Below, one piece after another: positions 15,243 to 25,100 of a stretch of 64,000 nt of DNA. This stretch comes from TMED88 sp964515335. GTDB lineage: Bacteria > Myxococcota_A > UBA9160 > UBA4427. The notes beneath the pieces were generated by a model, which saw only the letters and a program-made list of their open reading frames with translations, was not told where the DNA came from and searched no databases. Positions within the stretch are counted from its first letter, which is position 1, and every line of letters begins with the position of its first letter. The stretch spans positions 38,984 to 102,983 of the forward strand of contig CAZETS010000006.1 in assembly GCA_964515335.1 (NCBI GenBank). Reading direction: 5' to 3'. A program made the position numbers and the translations under genes.

Positions 15243-16816
15243 TTGACCCTCCGCTTCCCTTCCCAGTACTGCTCGCGCAGCTTGAACTTCTGCAGCTTGC
15301 CCGTGGCCGTGCGCGGCAGCTCGGGCACGAAGTCGACGCTGGTCGGGCACTTGAAGTGGCTCATGCGTTCACGGCAGAAGGCGACCAGCCCGGCTTCGTC
15401 GGCCGTCTCGTCCGAGCGCACCACCACCAGCGCCTTCGGTGTCTCGCCCCACTTCTCGTGCGGCACGCCGATCACCGCGCACTCGAGCACCGCGGGATGC
15501 TGGTAGAGCACGTCCTCGATCTCCGGAGAGCTGATGTTCTCGCCGCCCGAGATGATCACGTCCTTCTTGCGATCGACGATGTGGATGCAGCGCGTCTCGT
15601 CCCACACCCCGAGGTCGCCGGTATGGAACCAGCCGTCCGGCAGCGCGGCGCGAGTCTGGTCGGGCTGCTCGTAGTAGCCGGCGAAGACCACGTTCGAGCG
15701 TGCGCACACCTCGCCGACGGTCTCGGCGTCCATCGGCACGGGCTTGCCGTCGTCGTCGAGCACCGCCATCTCGACGCCAATCGCCGGCACGCCGGCGTGC
15801 GAGCGCCGCGTGTAGTCGTCGGCGGCCGTGTTGTGGTCCGGGTGGTTGACGGTGAGCAGGGGCGCGGTCTCGGTGAGGCCGTAGATCTCGATGAACTGCC
15901 AGCCGAGCTCCTGCTCGAGCCGTTCGATGAAGGCGGCGGGCGGCGGCGCGCCGGCCACGGTGAAGCGCGGCTTCGTCTCGATCGTGTGCGCGCCCTTGTC
16001 GGAGAAGTCGAGGATGGTGCGCAGCACGGCCGGCGCCATGCAAGCGAAGGTGACCCGCTCGCGGGCCATCAGCTCGTAGATGCGCTGCCCGTCCACCGCA
16101 CGCAGCACCACGTGGGTGCCGCCCATGCCGGTCAGCGCGTAGACGCCGCCCCAGCCGTTGCAGTGGAACATCGGCAGGGTCCACAGCTCGACGTCGTCGT
16201 GTCGCAGGCCGAGGTGGGCGATCAGGTTGTAGGCGTTCAGGTAGCAGTTGCGGTGGGTCAGCATCACGCCCTTCGGGCGGGCGGTCGTGCCGGACGTGTA
16301 GTTGATGCTGACGAGGTCGTTCTCGCCGACACCGGCTGGCGGCGGAGGCTCGCCGGACGCCGCGGCGACGAGGCGATTCCAGTCGAGCCAGCCCTCGGGC
16401 GGGTCGAGATCTTCGTCCCGCGCCACGATGCGGTCCTTCACCGCCGCTAGCTCGCCGATGATCTCGTCGACGACCTCCGTGTACTCCCAGTCGACGAGCA
16501 GCGTCCGCACCCCGGCGTGTCCGAGGATGTACGCGTGGTCGGCCGCCGCCAGCCGGTAGTTGAGCGGCACGAGCACGGCGCCGATCTGGCTGGTTGCGTA
16601 GAAGCTCTCGAGGAAGAAGTGACTGTTCGGGGAGAGGATGCAGACGCGGTCGCCGCGGCCGACGCCCAGCCCGAGCAGGGCGTTCGAGAGTCGGTTCACC
16701 CGCTCGGCGAGAGCGCGGTAGGTGAGCCTCGATTCGCCGTCGACCACGGCGGTCTTGTCGGGATAGACCTGCGCGGCGCGGCGCAGGAAATCGTCGACGA
16801 GCAGGGGCACCTCCAT
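15239..16816 (-). CDS. AMP-forming acyl-CoA synthetase/ligase
   Basis: 525 residues from ATG 16816. All core motifs of the ANL superfamily are present: YTSGTTARPKGV (ATP P-loop), EIYGLTETAP (adenylate site), GWFHTGDLG and DRKKDVIISGGENISS (hinge region), and near the C-terminus RTATGKLQK with the catalytic Lys. It activates a carboxylic acid as acyl-AMP and transfers it to CoA in the cytoplasm. The sequence resembles the medium- or long-chain fatty acyl-CoA ligase branch, but chain length cannot be read from it. It heads the minus-strand acyl-CoA series and is divergent from a crotonase gene across a 168-bp gap. Confidence 0.9.
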   Translation of the reverse strand: MEVPLLVDDFLRRAAQVYPDKTAVVDGESRLTYRALAERVNRLSNALLGLGVGRGDRVCILSPNSHFFLESFYATSQIGAVLVPLNYRLAAADHAYILGHAGVRTLLVDWEYTEVVDEIIGELAAVKDRIVARDEDLDPPEGWLDWNRLVAAASGEPPPPAGVGENDLVSINYTSGTTARPKGVMLTHRNCYLNAYNLIAHLGLRHDDVELWTLPMFHCNGWGGVYALTGMGGTHVVLRAVDGQRIYELMARERVTFACMAPAVLRTILDFSDKGAHTIETKPRFTVAGAPPPAAFIERLEQELGWQFIEIYGLTETAPLLTVNHPDHNTAADDYTRRSHAGVPAIGVEMAVLDDDGKPVPMDAETVGEVCARSNVVFAGYYEQPDQTRAALPDGWFHTGDLGVWDETRCIHIVDRKKDVIISGGENISSPEIEDVLYQHPAVLECAVIGVPHEKWGETPKALVVVRSDETADEAGLVAFCRERMSHFKCPTSVDFVPELPRTATGKLQKFKLREQYWEGKRRVN

Positions 16817-16984
16817 GGGCTGCGTCGTCCTCCGAGTGTGTTCGTGGGCGGAAGCCGGATGGTACCGCCGCTCCGCCGCGCGCGACCCCCCGCGCGCGAT
16901 CGCGTATGCTGACCGGCCCGCCGCTCGTCCGCGTTGCGCGAGTGCGAAGAGCCTGGGCGACGCGGTCCACCCGGGAGCCCGGCC

Positions 16985-17755
16985 ATGAGCACAGTGCGCT
17001 ACGAGACCCGAGCCACTACGGCCGTCGTCACCATCGACCGGCCCGAGGTGCGCAACTGCGTAGACGGCCCGACCGCGACGGAGCTGGCGGCCGCCTTTCG
17101 CCGCTTCGAGGCCGACGACGACCTCTGCGTGGCGATCCTGACCGGTGCCGACGGCTGCTTCTGCGCGGGCGCCGACCTCAAGGCGGTGTCCGAGCGGCGC
17201 GGCAACCAGGTGCGCCTCGACGGCGACGGCCCGATGGGGCCGAGCCGGATGCTCCTCGAGAAGCCGGTGATCGCCGCCGTCGAAGGCCATGCGGTGGCCG
17301 GCGGGCTCGAGCTCGCTCTGTGGTGCGACATGCGGGTGGCGGCGCGCGACGCGGTCTTCGGCGTGTTCTGCCGGCGTTGGGGGGTGCCGCTGATCGACGG
17401 CGGCACGATCCGGTTGCCGCGCCTCGTGGGGCAGAGCGTCGCCATGGACATGATCCTGACGGGGCGAGGCGTCGAGGGCGAGGAGGCGCTACGCGTCGGG
17501 CTGGCGAACCGGCTCGTCGAGCCCGGCGAGGCGCTCGGCGCGGCGTTGGCGCTCGCCGACGACCTCGCGAAGTTCCCGCAGCGCTGCATGCGCTGGGATC
17601 GGCTCTCGGCGATCAGGCAGTGGTCGCTCGACATCGACGAAGCGCTGGTCGACGAGACGCGTGGCGGACTCGAAGTGATCCGCTCGGGCGAGACGGCCGA
17701 AGGCGCCGCCCGGTTCGCCGGCGGCGCGGGGCGGCACGGCTCGTTCGGCGACTGA
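16985..17755 (+). CDS. Enoyl-CoA hydratase/isomerase (crotonase) family protein
   Basis: 256 residues from ATG 16985. Crotonase features: the first oxyanion-hole loop CFCAGADLKAV (~58-68), the second at AVEGHAVAGGLELALWCD (98-115), with Glu 109 at one catalytic position. The second catalytic Glu of classical enoyl-CoA hydratase is absent: the matching segment reads VFCRRWGVPLIDGGTIRLP (~127-145), so the protein may be a hydratase-like enzyme with other chemistry, such as isomerase or hydrolase. It acts on acyl-CoA thioesters in the cytoplasm. It is divergent from the acyl-CoA ligase, and the shared upstream region may be controlled by the MarR protein encoded nearby. Confidence 0.85.
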   Translation: MSTVRYETRATTAVVTIDRPEVRNCVDGPTATELAAAFRRFEADDDLCVAILTGADGCFCAGADLKAVSERRGNQVRLDGDGPMGPSRMLLEKPVIAAVEGHAVAGGLELALWCDMRVAARDAVFGVFCRRWGVPLIDGGTIRLPRLVGQSVAMDMILTGRGVEGEEALRVGLANRLVEPGEALGAALALADDLAKFPQRCMRWDRLSAIRQWSLDIDEALVDETRGGLEVIRSGETAEGAARFAGGAGRHGSFGD

Positions 17756-17833
17756 GGGGGATGTGCGACCGGGCGTCGGGGATCGGCTACCGTCGCCCGC
17801 CGATCGACTCGCAGCATCCGGGGGGGGACGAAC

Positions 17834-18463
17834 ATGAAGCGGGACGACATCGCATGGTGGGCCGCGCCCGAGGTGCGCATCCTCGGCCAGGACGAGGACG
17901 AGGGCGCGCCGCCGCGGCGCGAGGACCCGCTGGTCTCGCGCATGCTCGAGACGCGCACCGTGGTGCTCGCGGGCCAGGTCGACGAGAAGCTCGCCGAGCG
18001 CGTCGTCTCGCAGCTGCTCATCCTGAACGGCATCTCCCACGACCCGATCCGCATGGTCATCACGACGCCTGGGGGGCACGTCGACTCGGGCTTCGCGATC
18101 TACGACATGATGCGCTTCATCGAGTCGCCGGTGATCACGATCGGGGCCGGATGGGTGGCGAGCATCGGCGTGCCGATCCTGCTGGCCGCGGAGAAGGACT
18201 GCCGCTACTCGCTGCCCCACACCCGCTTCCTGCTCCACCAGCCGAGCGGGGGGGCCGGCGGCCAGGCCGCCGACATCCGCATCGCCGCGGAGGAGATCCT
18301 GAAGCTGCGCGCCCGCCTCAATGAGCTGATCGCCACCGAGACCGGCCAGGACGTCCTCAAGATCGAGCAGGACAGCGACCGCAACTTCTGGATGACCGCC
18401 GAGCAGGCCCTCGAGTACGGCCTGGTGACGCGGCTGATTACTTCCGCGGCCGAGGTGGGCTGA
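17834..18463 (+). CDS. clpP: ClpP-like ATP-dependent protease proteolytic subunit
   Basis: 209 residues. It has the ClpP fold with an N-terminal extension of about 35 residues (acidic and Arg-rich, including WWAAPEVRILGQDEDE). The catalytic Ser is S110 in GWVASIGVP, where typical ClpP has QAASMAA, and His is H135 in RFLLHQPSGG; the Asp probably lies in QDSDRNFWM. IRMVITTPGGHVDSG matches the oligomer and oxyanion region. It should form a tetradecamer and degrade proteins fed by a Clp ATPase. The divergent Ser loop and the extension suggest a secondary ClpP rather than the main housekeeping one; no clpX or tig is adjacent. Confidence 0.85.
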   Translation: MKRDDIAWWAAPEVRILGQDEDEGAPPRREDPLVSRMLETRTVVLAGQVDEKLAERVVSQLLILNGISHDPIRMVITTPGGHVDSGFAIYDMMRFIESPVITIGAGWVASIGVPILLAAEKDCRYSLPHTRFLLHQPSGGAGGQAADIRIAAEEILKLRARLNELIATETGQDVLKIEQDSDRNFWMTAEQALEYGLVTRLITSAAEVG

Positions 18464-18618
18464 GGTCGGCGCCCGGCGCGTGTTCGCGTGCGGGCTGAGG
18501 GTTGGCGCCCGAACTTGCCGGTTGGGTTGCGAAAATCCACCGTGGCCGTTTTGAGCTTCGTGCTGCCGGTGTACCCTGGTCGGCCGTCTGCGCCCCGCTG
18601 CCGGAGACCCGTCACCCC

Positions 18619-19677
18619 GTGGATCTAGACGCCGATCAGCCCCTCTCGCCGCTTCGCGACCGACTCGATCGGCCGTTGCGCGACCTGCGCGTCTCGGTGA
18701 CCGACCGCTGCAATTTACGCTGCACGTACTGCATGCCGGCCGAGATCTTCGGCGAACGCTACGAGTTCCTGCCCCGCGACCAGATCCTGAGCTTCGAGGA
18801 GGTGCTGCGGCTGGTCGGCCTGATGGTGCCGTTCGGCGTGTCGAAGGTGCGCATCACCGGCGGCGAGCCGCTCCTGCGTCACGACCTGCCGAAGCTCGTC
18901 CAGGGCATCCGGGCGCTGCCGGGCATCGAGGAGATCGCGCTCACCACCAACGGCACGCTGCTCAAGTACATGGCCGGTCATCTGCATCGGTCCGGGCTCT
19001 CGCGCATGACGATCAGTCTCGACAGCCTCGACCCGCAGGTGTTCTCGGAGATGAACGGCGGCAAGCTCGACGTCGCCGCCGTACTGGAGGGCATGGAGAC
19101 CGCCGATCGGGTGGGCTTCTCGCCGCTCAAGGTCAACTGCGTGGTGCAGAAGGGGGTGAACGATCACACCCTGGTCGAGCTGGCGCGCTTCGCGAAGGAG
19201 CGCGGTCACATCGTCCGCTTCATCGAGTACATGGACGTCGGCACGCGCAACACCTGGGACCTTTCGCAGGTGCTGTCCGGCGAAGAAATCGTCGAGATGA
19301 TCGGCCGTGCGCTGCCCCTCGAGCCGCTCTCGCCGAACTACCGTGGTGAGGTCGCACGGCGCTACCGCTACGCGGACGGGGAAGGCGAGATCGGCGTGAT
19401 CACCTCGGTGTCGCGCCCCTTCTGCGGTGACTGCTCGCGCGCGAGGCTCACCACGGACGGCGAGCTCGTCACCTGCCTCTTCGCGACCGGCGGCACCGAC
19501 CTGCGCACGCCGCTCCGCGACGGTGCGAGCGACGACGAGCTTCGGGCCATCATCCGCGGCACCTGGGCGGGGCGGCGCGATCGCTACTCGGAGGAGCGCG
19601 GCGAGATCCTCCGTGGCGAGCGCGACCCGGGCGAGAGCAGGAGCGGCCGGGTCGAGATGTACCATATTGGCGGGTAG
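18619..19677 (+). CDS. moaA: GTP 3',8-cyclase (molybdenum cofactor biosynthesis)
   Basis: 352 residues from GTG 18619. The radical-SAM cluster is CNLRCTYC (C31, C35, C38) and the C-terminal cluster is C-x2-C-x13-C in CGDCSRARLTTDGELVTC, the pair unique to MoaA. The protein ends in Gly-Gly (MYHIGG), which reaches into the active site and is needed for activity, so it should be functional. It makes the cyclic GTP precursor of molybdopterin with MoaC. No other moa, moe or mog gene is in the window. The 155 bases upstream do not show a recognisable Moco riboswitch. The next gene starts within its last codons. Confidence 0.95.
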   Translation: MDLDADQPLSPLRDRLDRPLRDLRVSVTDRCNLRCTYCMPAEIFGERYEFLPRDQILSFEEVLRLVGLMVPFGVSKVRITGGEPLLRHDLPKLVQGIRALPGIEEIALTTNGTLLKYMAGHLHRSGLSRMTISLDSLDPQVFSEMNGGKLDVAAVLEGMETADRVGFSPLKVNCVVQKGVNDHTLVELARFAKERGHIVRFIEYMDVGTRNTWDLSQVLSGEEIVEMIGRALPLEPLSPNYRGEVARRYRYADGEGEIGVITSVSRPFCGDCSRARLTTDGELVTCLFATGGTDLRTPLRDGASDDELRAIIRGTWAGRRDRYSEERGEILRGERDPGESRSGRVEMYHIGG

Positions 19678-20791
19678 GGGCAGCTCGTCGCCAGTCCCGC
19701 GGCGCGTGTTGGCGTTCGTGCTCGGCGCCGGCGCCGCCCTGGTGGCGGTCGAGCTGGCGCTGTGGCTGCTCGCGACGACGAGCCGATCGCCGCTTCTCTT
19801 CATCGACGGAACGCCGCTGGCGACCATCGAGCGGTTTCGTCTCGAGCCGCACTCCGCGTACCTCGGACACCGCACCAACGCGGGTGGCTACAACGACGGG
19901 CCCTTCGCGGTCGGCGGGCCCGATCTCGACGTGATCGCGGTCGTGGCCGACTCGTTCGGCGTCGGCATCGTGCCACGACCTCTCGGCTTCGTGGACGTCG
20001 CGGAGCGGGCGCTGGCAGACACCCGCACCCCGGGCGACCGGCCGGTCGCGCTCCACAACTTCGGCGTTCCCGCCATCGGCGTGCCCGAATACGAGTGGCT
20101 GCTGGCCAGTGAGGTGCCCGCCTATGTGCCGCGGGCGGCGGTCGTCGTGCTCTTCCTCGCCAACGACCTGGCGAGCGCGATCCCGCGGCCGCGGCGTTGG
20201 CTGGATCTCCGCGAATGGCGGACGCTGATCGTGCTGGGGCGGGTGGCGAGATGGGCCGAGGAGCGGAGACGCGAGTCGCCGGGCGTTTCCCCGGCGCCGG
20301 CAGCCGAGCCGTGGACCGAGTCGTCCGAGCCCAGCATGTCGCACGACGCCTACGCGCGCGTCGTGGCCTCGCAGTGGCGCAGCCTCGACCCGGCCGGCCC
20401 CGACGCGCCCGCTCGCCTCGAAGCCCTGTTGGCGGCGCTCTCTCGCATGCGCGCCCGCGCCGGCTTCCCGATTCTCGTCGCGCTCGCGCCGGCGGATCCG
20501 CAGGTCTCGAATCGGAGCCGGGCCGAGTTCGTCGAGACCCGTCCCGAGCTGGCGCGGATGGACGTCGATGCGGTGCACGAAATGGTTGCAGCGCGGCTGC
20601 GGGCGGACGGATTCGAGACCCTCGATCTGCTGCCGGTCCTGCGTGCCGCGGAACAGGGCGCGTCCACCTACCACCCGCGCGACTCGCACTGGAACGTTCG
20701 CGGCAACGCCGTCGCCGGCCGGGCATTGGCCGACTTTCTGGCGCGGACGGTTCTCGGGCCTGATGAGGCGCCGCCGGCGCTTGCGCGGTAG
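19667..20791 (+). CDS. Membrane-anchored SGNH-hydrolase-family protein (AlgX/AlgJ-like)
   Basis: About 374 residues from TTG 19667, which overlaps the moaA end by 11 bp; GTG 19706 is an alternative that would shorten the basic N-terminus. An N-terminal membrane anchor (~residues 14-34, VLAFVLGAGAALVAVELALWLLA) places the domain in the periplasm. The catalytic Ser is in VVADSFGVG, and the Asp-His pair is in the DSHWN motif near the C-terminus. This pairing is typical of AlgX/AlgJ-type SGNH proteins that add or remove acetyl groups on polysaccharides. No alginate or capsule genes are adjacent, so the substrate is unknown. Start uncertain; family call good. Confidence 0.7.
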   Translation: MAGRGSSSPVPRRVLAFVLGAGAALVAVELALWLLATTSRSPLLFIDGTPLATIERFRLEPHSAYLGHRTNAGGYNDGPFAVGGPDLDVIAVVADSFGVGIVPRPLGFVDVAERALADTRTPGDRPVALHNFGVPAIGVPEYEWLLASEVPAYVPRAAVVVLFLANDLASAIPRPRRWLDLREWRTLIVLGRVARWAEERRRESPGVSPAPAAEPWTESSEPSMSHDAYARVVASQWRSLDPAGPDAPARLEALLAALSRMRARAGFPILVALAPADPQVSNRSRAEFVETRPELARMDVDAVHEMVAARLRADGFETLDLLPVLRAAEQGASTYHPRDSHWNVRGNAVAGRALADFLARTVLGPDEAPPALAR

Positions 20792-20857
20792 GGTGGGGCC
20801 ACGGGCGATCGTCGCGCGGCGCCGCGCCGCCACGCCGACCGGAACGGGGAGGCCAGG

Positions 20858-22093
20858 ATGTTCTACGGCTGGTGGATCGTCGCCAGTGTCTTCACCGCGC
20901 AGCTCTTCGTGGTGGGCTTCTTCACGTACGCCTATCCGTTCGTCGTGGTGCCGGTCAAGGAGGAGTTCCAGGCCTCCACGACCGAGATCAACTTCGCCAT
21001 GATGGCCTCGTCGATGGTCGCCCTGGTGCTGCCGCCGCTGATCGGCCCGCTCGCCGATCGCTGGTCGGCGCGCAAGCTGATGATGATCGGTGCGAGCATG
21101 CTGGCCGTCGCGTTGTGGGCGCTATCGCTCACCCAGGGCATCGCCCAGTTCGTCGCGGTCTTCGCGCTGTTGATCGCCGGCGCCAATGTCCTGCTCGGGC
21201 CGATCACCGGACAGGCGATCGTCTCGCGCTGGTTCACGACGACGCGCGGCCGGGCGCTCGGCATCACGGCGACCGGGACTTCGATCGGCGGCCTCGTGCT
21301 GCCGGGCCTGGTCACCGAGTGGATGGAGTTGTGGGGCTGGCGAGGCAGCCTGCAGGCCCTGGGCGTCGCGGTGGCCGTCTGTACGATTCCGCTGCTGGTG
21401 CTCGCGCTGCGCGATCACCCGGCCGACAAGGGGCTCGAGCCGGAGGGCTCGAACGACCCCGAGGCCCTGGCGGCGATGCAGGCGGGGGCGGACGGACGCG
21501 TCTGGACGACCCTCGAGATCGTGAAGAGCCGGCCGTATTGGCTGATCGGGATCTGCCTCGGCCTCCTGTTCATGGCCTACACGGCGCTGCTCAGCAACCT
21601 CGGTCTCTACGTCGACGGGGTCGGCCTCGACGCCTCTTCGGGGCGCACCCTGGTGTGGCTGATCGCGCTCTGCGGCCTGATCGGAAAGATCACGCTGGGC
21701 GCGGCCAGTGACCGCATCGGCCTGCGCTTGGGTCTCTGGATCGCGCTGGGCCTGGCCGCCTGTGGCATCGGCATCCTCTCCACCGAGCCCGCCTATCCGG
21801 CGATGATCGCGGCGGCGTGCCTGCTGGGCCTGGCGGCGGGTGGCATGCTGCCCGTCTGGGCGGGCATGATCGCGGCGGCTTTCGGGACCGCGAGCTTCGG
21901 ACGGGCGATGGGGCTCGTTTCGCCGGTGATCGGCGTGCTGGTGATGCCCGGCTTCATGATCGCGGGTTGGAGCGCCGACACGACCGGCAGCTACGCCCCG
22001 GCGTTGCGGATATTCGTCGGGCAGATCCTGGTTGCGAGCGTGCTGCTGTTCGCGCTGGATCTGGGTCAGCGGAAGCCGGCCGAAGCCACCTAG
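20858..22093 (+). CDS. Major facilitator superfamily transporter
   Basis: 411 residues, mostly hydrophobic, with about 12 predicted helices. Loop 2-3 carries GPLADRWSARKLMMIG, close to the MFS signature GxxxDRxGRRxxL, and loop 8-9 has LGAASDRIGLRLGLWI, the second copy. The first helix (FYGWWIVASVFTAQLFVVGFF) resembles monocarboxylate and oxalate/formate-type MFS members. A sequence GGccagg gives a fair ribosome-binding site before ATG 20858. It likely imports or exports a small organic anion across the inner membrane; the substrate is inferred only from the first-helix pattern. It is convergent with the second RND gene, with a perfect hairpin in the gap. Confidence 0.85.
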   Translation: MFYGWWIVASVFTAQLFVVGFFTYAYPFVVVPVKEEFQASTTEINFAMMASSMVALVLPPLIGPLADRWSARKLMMIGASMLAVALWALSLTQGIAQFVAVFALLIAGANVLLGPITGQAIVSRWFTTTRGRALGITATGTSIGGLVLPGLVTEWMELWGWRGSLQALGVAVAVCTIPLLVLALRDHPADKGLEPEGSNDPEALAAMQAGADGRVWTTLEIVKSRPYWLIGICLGLLFMAYTALLSNLGLYVDGVGLDASSGRTLVWLIALCGLIGKITLGAASDRIGLRLGLWIALGLAACGIGILSTEPAYPAMIAAACLLGLAAGGMLPVWAGMIAAAFGTASFGRAMGLVSPVIGVLVMPGFMIAGWSADTTGSYAPALRIFVGQILVASVLLFALDLGQRKPAEAT

Positions 22094-22100
22094 CTGGCCG

Positions 22101-22119
22101 CGCGCAGTCGTTCTGCGCG
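22101..22119. terminator. Hairpin between convergent MFS and RND genes
   Basis: CGCGCAG and CTGCGCG form a 7-bp stem with a TCGTT loop, filling most of the 26-base space between two convergent stop codons. This suits a shared bidirectional terminator, although no U-tract follows. Confidence 0.5.
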
Positions 22120-25100
22120 TCAGTCCGCGGGTCGCGGGGTCGATCCGGGCGCCAGTGTGCCCGGAGTCTCGCGCCCGCGCCGCCAGCGCCGGCCGATCCG
22201 CTCCTGCCAGACGAGCAGGCTCGTATAGCTGAGCGGCACGGCGAAGAGCGTGCCGATCGTCGCCACCATCAGGCCGAAGGCGATCGCCGCGGCGAAGGGC
22301 CCATAGGTCTTCGACTCGCCCTGTAGGCCGAGGGCCATCGGCATCAAGGCGACCACCGTCGTGAGCGTGGTCAGCAGGATCGGACGGAAGCGCCGCGCGC
22401 CGCTCTGACGCACCGCTTCGAGCAGGGGCAGGCCCTCGTCACGCCGTGCGCGGTTGATGAAGTCCACCATCACGAGGGAGTCGTTGACGACCACGCCGGT
22501 CAGCCCGATCGCCGCGTAGAGCAGCACGAAGCTCACGCTGTAGTCGAGGGCCGCCACTCCGAGCACGATGCCCACGAAGGCGAAGGGCACGGCGGTGACG
22601 ACGACCAGCGGCTGCAGGTAGCTGCGGAAGAGCGCGGCCAGGATCATGTAGATGGCGACGAGCGCCACCGGGAAGGCCCGGGCGAGATCGGCGAACGCCT
22701 CGGCGGAGTCCTCGAACTCGCCGCCGTAGCGCACCTCGAGCTCGGGGTGTCGCGTCTCGAGGTCGGCGAAGCGCGCCTGCAGGGCCTGATTGGCGGACAG
22801 CGAGGTGGCCTGCTCGTCGTCCACCTGGGCGAGCACGCTCACCGTGCGCCGGCCGTCGTAGCGGTGGTAGGCCATGTAGCCGCGGGCCACCTCGATGTCG
22901 GCGACGTCACGCAATCGCACCAGGTATCCGCCGGGCGTCGCGACGTCGACGTCGAGCAGCTCCTGCAGCGAGGCGCGGTGGCGGTCGGCCAGCATCACAC
23001 GGATGTCGACGTCCTCGTTTCGCCGGGGATCGCGGAAGCTTCCCGCCAGCAGGCCGTCGTTGGCGCCGCGCAGGGCGAGGGCGAGGTCCTCGAAGCCGAG
23101 GCCGTGGCGCGCCATCCGCTCCTCGTCGACGAGCAGCCGCACCTCGGGCGTACCCAGCTTGAGGTTGTCCTCGATGTTGTAGACGCCCGGCACGGTCTCG
23201 AGGAAGGCCTTCACCTCGCCCGCCACCAGCTTGCCGAGCACGTAGTCGTCGCCGTGCAGCCGCATCTCGACCGGCGCGCCGATCGGCGGGCCGTCCTGCT
23301 CGGCCTGCACGCGCAGCTCGCGAATCTCGCCCGGCCAGGCGTCGGCGAAGGCCTCCACCTTCTGCTGCATGCGGAAGAGCGCCTCCTCGGGCGCCTTCAC
23401 GTTTTCGGGGGTCGGCTCCATGGAGAGCGCGGTCATCGAGTAGTGGCTGCCCATCAGGCGGTCGTAGTTGATGTCGACGCTCATGCCGACCGTCGACGAG
23501 TAGTCCCGGGTGTCGGTGCCCAAGGTCTCGGCCACGATGGCCTCATAGGCGCGCACCACCTCGTCGGTCTGGTCGAGGCTCGAGTCGGAGGGCATCTCGA
23601 GCAGGATGTTGAAGGTGTCGTACTCGCCCGGGAAGAGATCGACGCGGAGATGCCCGCTGCCCGCATAGGCGAGCGCGATCAGCGACACGAGGAGCGCGCC
23701 GAACGCGCCCCGGTGGGCGAGGGTCACGTCGAGCCCCTTCACGTAGAGGCCGCGCAGAGCCCCCAGTCCACGATCGACGCGGGCCCGGAAACGGTCGAGA
23801 CGGCCGAGGGCCTCGCCGCCGGCCGCCCGCCGGCTGCCGAAGTCGAGATAGTGGGCGGGCAGGATGACGAGGCACTCGAAGAGCGAGGCGATCAGGCAGA
23901 GCACGACCGCCTTCGGGAGGATGCTGACGAACTTTCCCGACGTGCCGCCGACGAGCAGCAGGGGCAGGAAGGCCGCACACGTCGTCGTCACCGCCGCGAT
24001 GACGGGCCACAGCACCTCCTCGGTGCCGCGCACCACGGCCTCGCGCAACGGCTCGCCCCTTTCGATGCGCGAGTAGATGTTCTCCAGCACGATGATCGCG
24101 TCGTCGACCAGCATGCCCGAGACGAGCAGCATCCCGGTGATCGTGGTGGCGTTGAGGCTGACGCCGAAGACCGGGAATAGGATCATCGCGGTGAGGAAGC
24201 TGAAGGGGATCGCAATGGCGGTGAGCGCCGCGTTGCGGAAGCCGATCGTGAACCACAAGAGCAGCACCACCAGGGCCACGCCCGCGACCAGGTTGTCGAC
24301 CAGGATGCCCATGCGGCCGGTCACGAAGCGGGCGGTGTCGAAGGTCTTGAATATCTCGACGCCGGGAGGGAGCCGGTCGCGGTAGCCCTCGATCCAGGCG
24401 TCGACCTCGGCGACCAGGTCGACGACGTCGGCGGCGCTCTTCTTGGTGATGGTGACGAAGAGCGCAGGGCGGCCGTTGTAGCGGTTGACGAACCGCGCCT
24501 TCTCGAGCGCTTCAGCCACGCTCGCGATCTCGCCCAGACGTACCACGGTGCCGTCGTCGTTCTCGGTGACGACGGTCTCGAGGATCTCCTCGATGCTCTG
24601 GTAGTCGCCGCGGGCGCGCAGGGTCGACTCGCCGGTGGCGGTCTCGAAGGTGCCTGCGGGCAGATTGAGGTTCTGACGCCTGATTCGAGTCACCACGTCG
24701 GGTACGGTGAGCCCGTAGCGGGCCGCCACGTCCTGGTCGAGGTCGACGAGCACCTCGCGATCCTGCTCGCCACGGATCTCGATCCGGTTGGCGCCGCCGA
24801 GGTCGCGCAGGCGGCTCTTGACGTCTCGGGCCACCTCGCGAAGGGCGAGCGGGCCGATGTCGCCCTCGTCGACCAGGGCAATCATCACGACCGGCGCGAA
24901 CTCGCTGAACTTGCCCTCGCTGATCACCGGCTCTTCTGCGTCGGCCGGCAGGTCGCTCACCCGATCGAGGGCGGCGCGCACGTCGTTCAGGGCAGCCTCG
25001 TACTCGACCTCGTCGAGGAACTCGTCGAAATCGATGTTGATGCTCGACACCCCGGCCGAGGAGACCGACCGCATCTGGTCGATGTCGGAGACGGTGAGCA

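Noticed and set aside
16860..16912. CG-rich inverted repeat CGCGCGCGACCCCCCGCGCG in the gap before the crotonase gene
   Set aside because: Such simple CG runs are expected by chance at this base composition and no half-site spacing typical of MarR operators was evident.
18464..18618. Molybdenum-cofactor riboswitch before moaA
   Set aside because: The leader was read for the conserved GC-rich pairing and GAGG/CCTCC blocks; nothing convincing was found.
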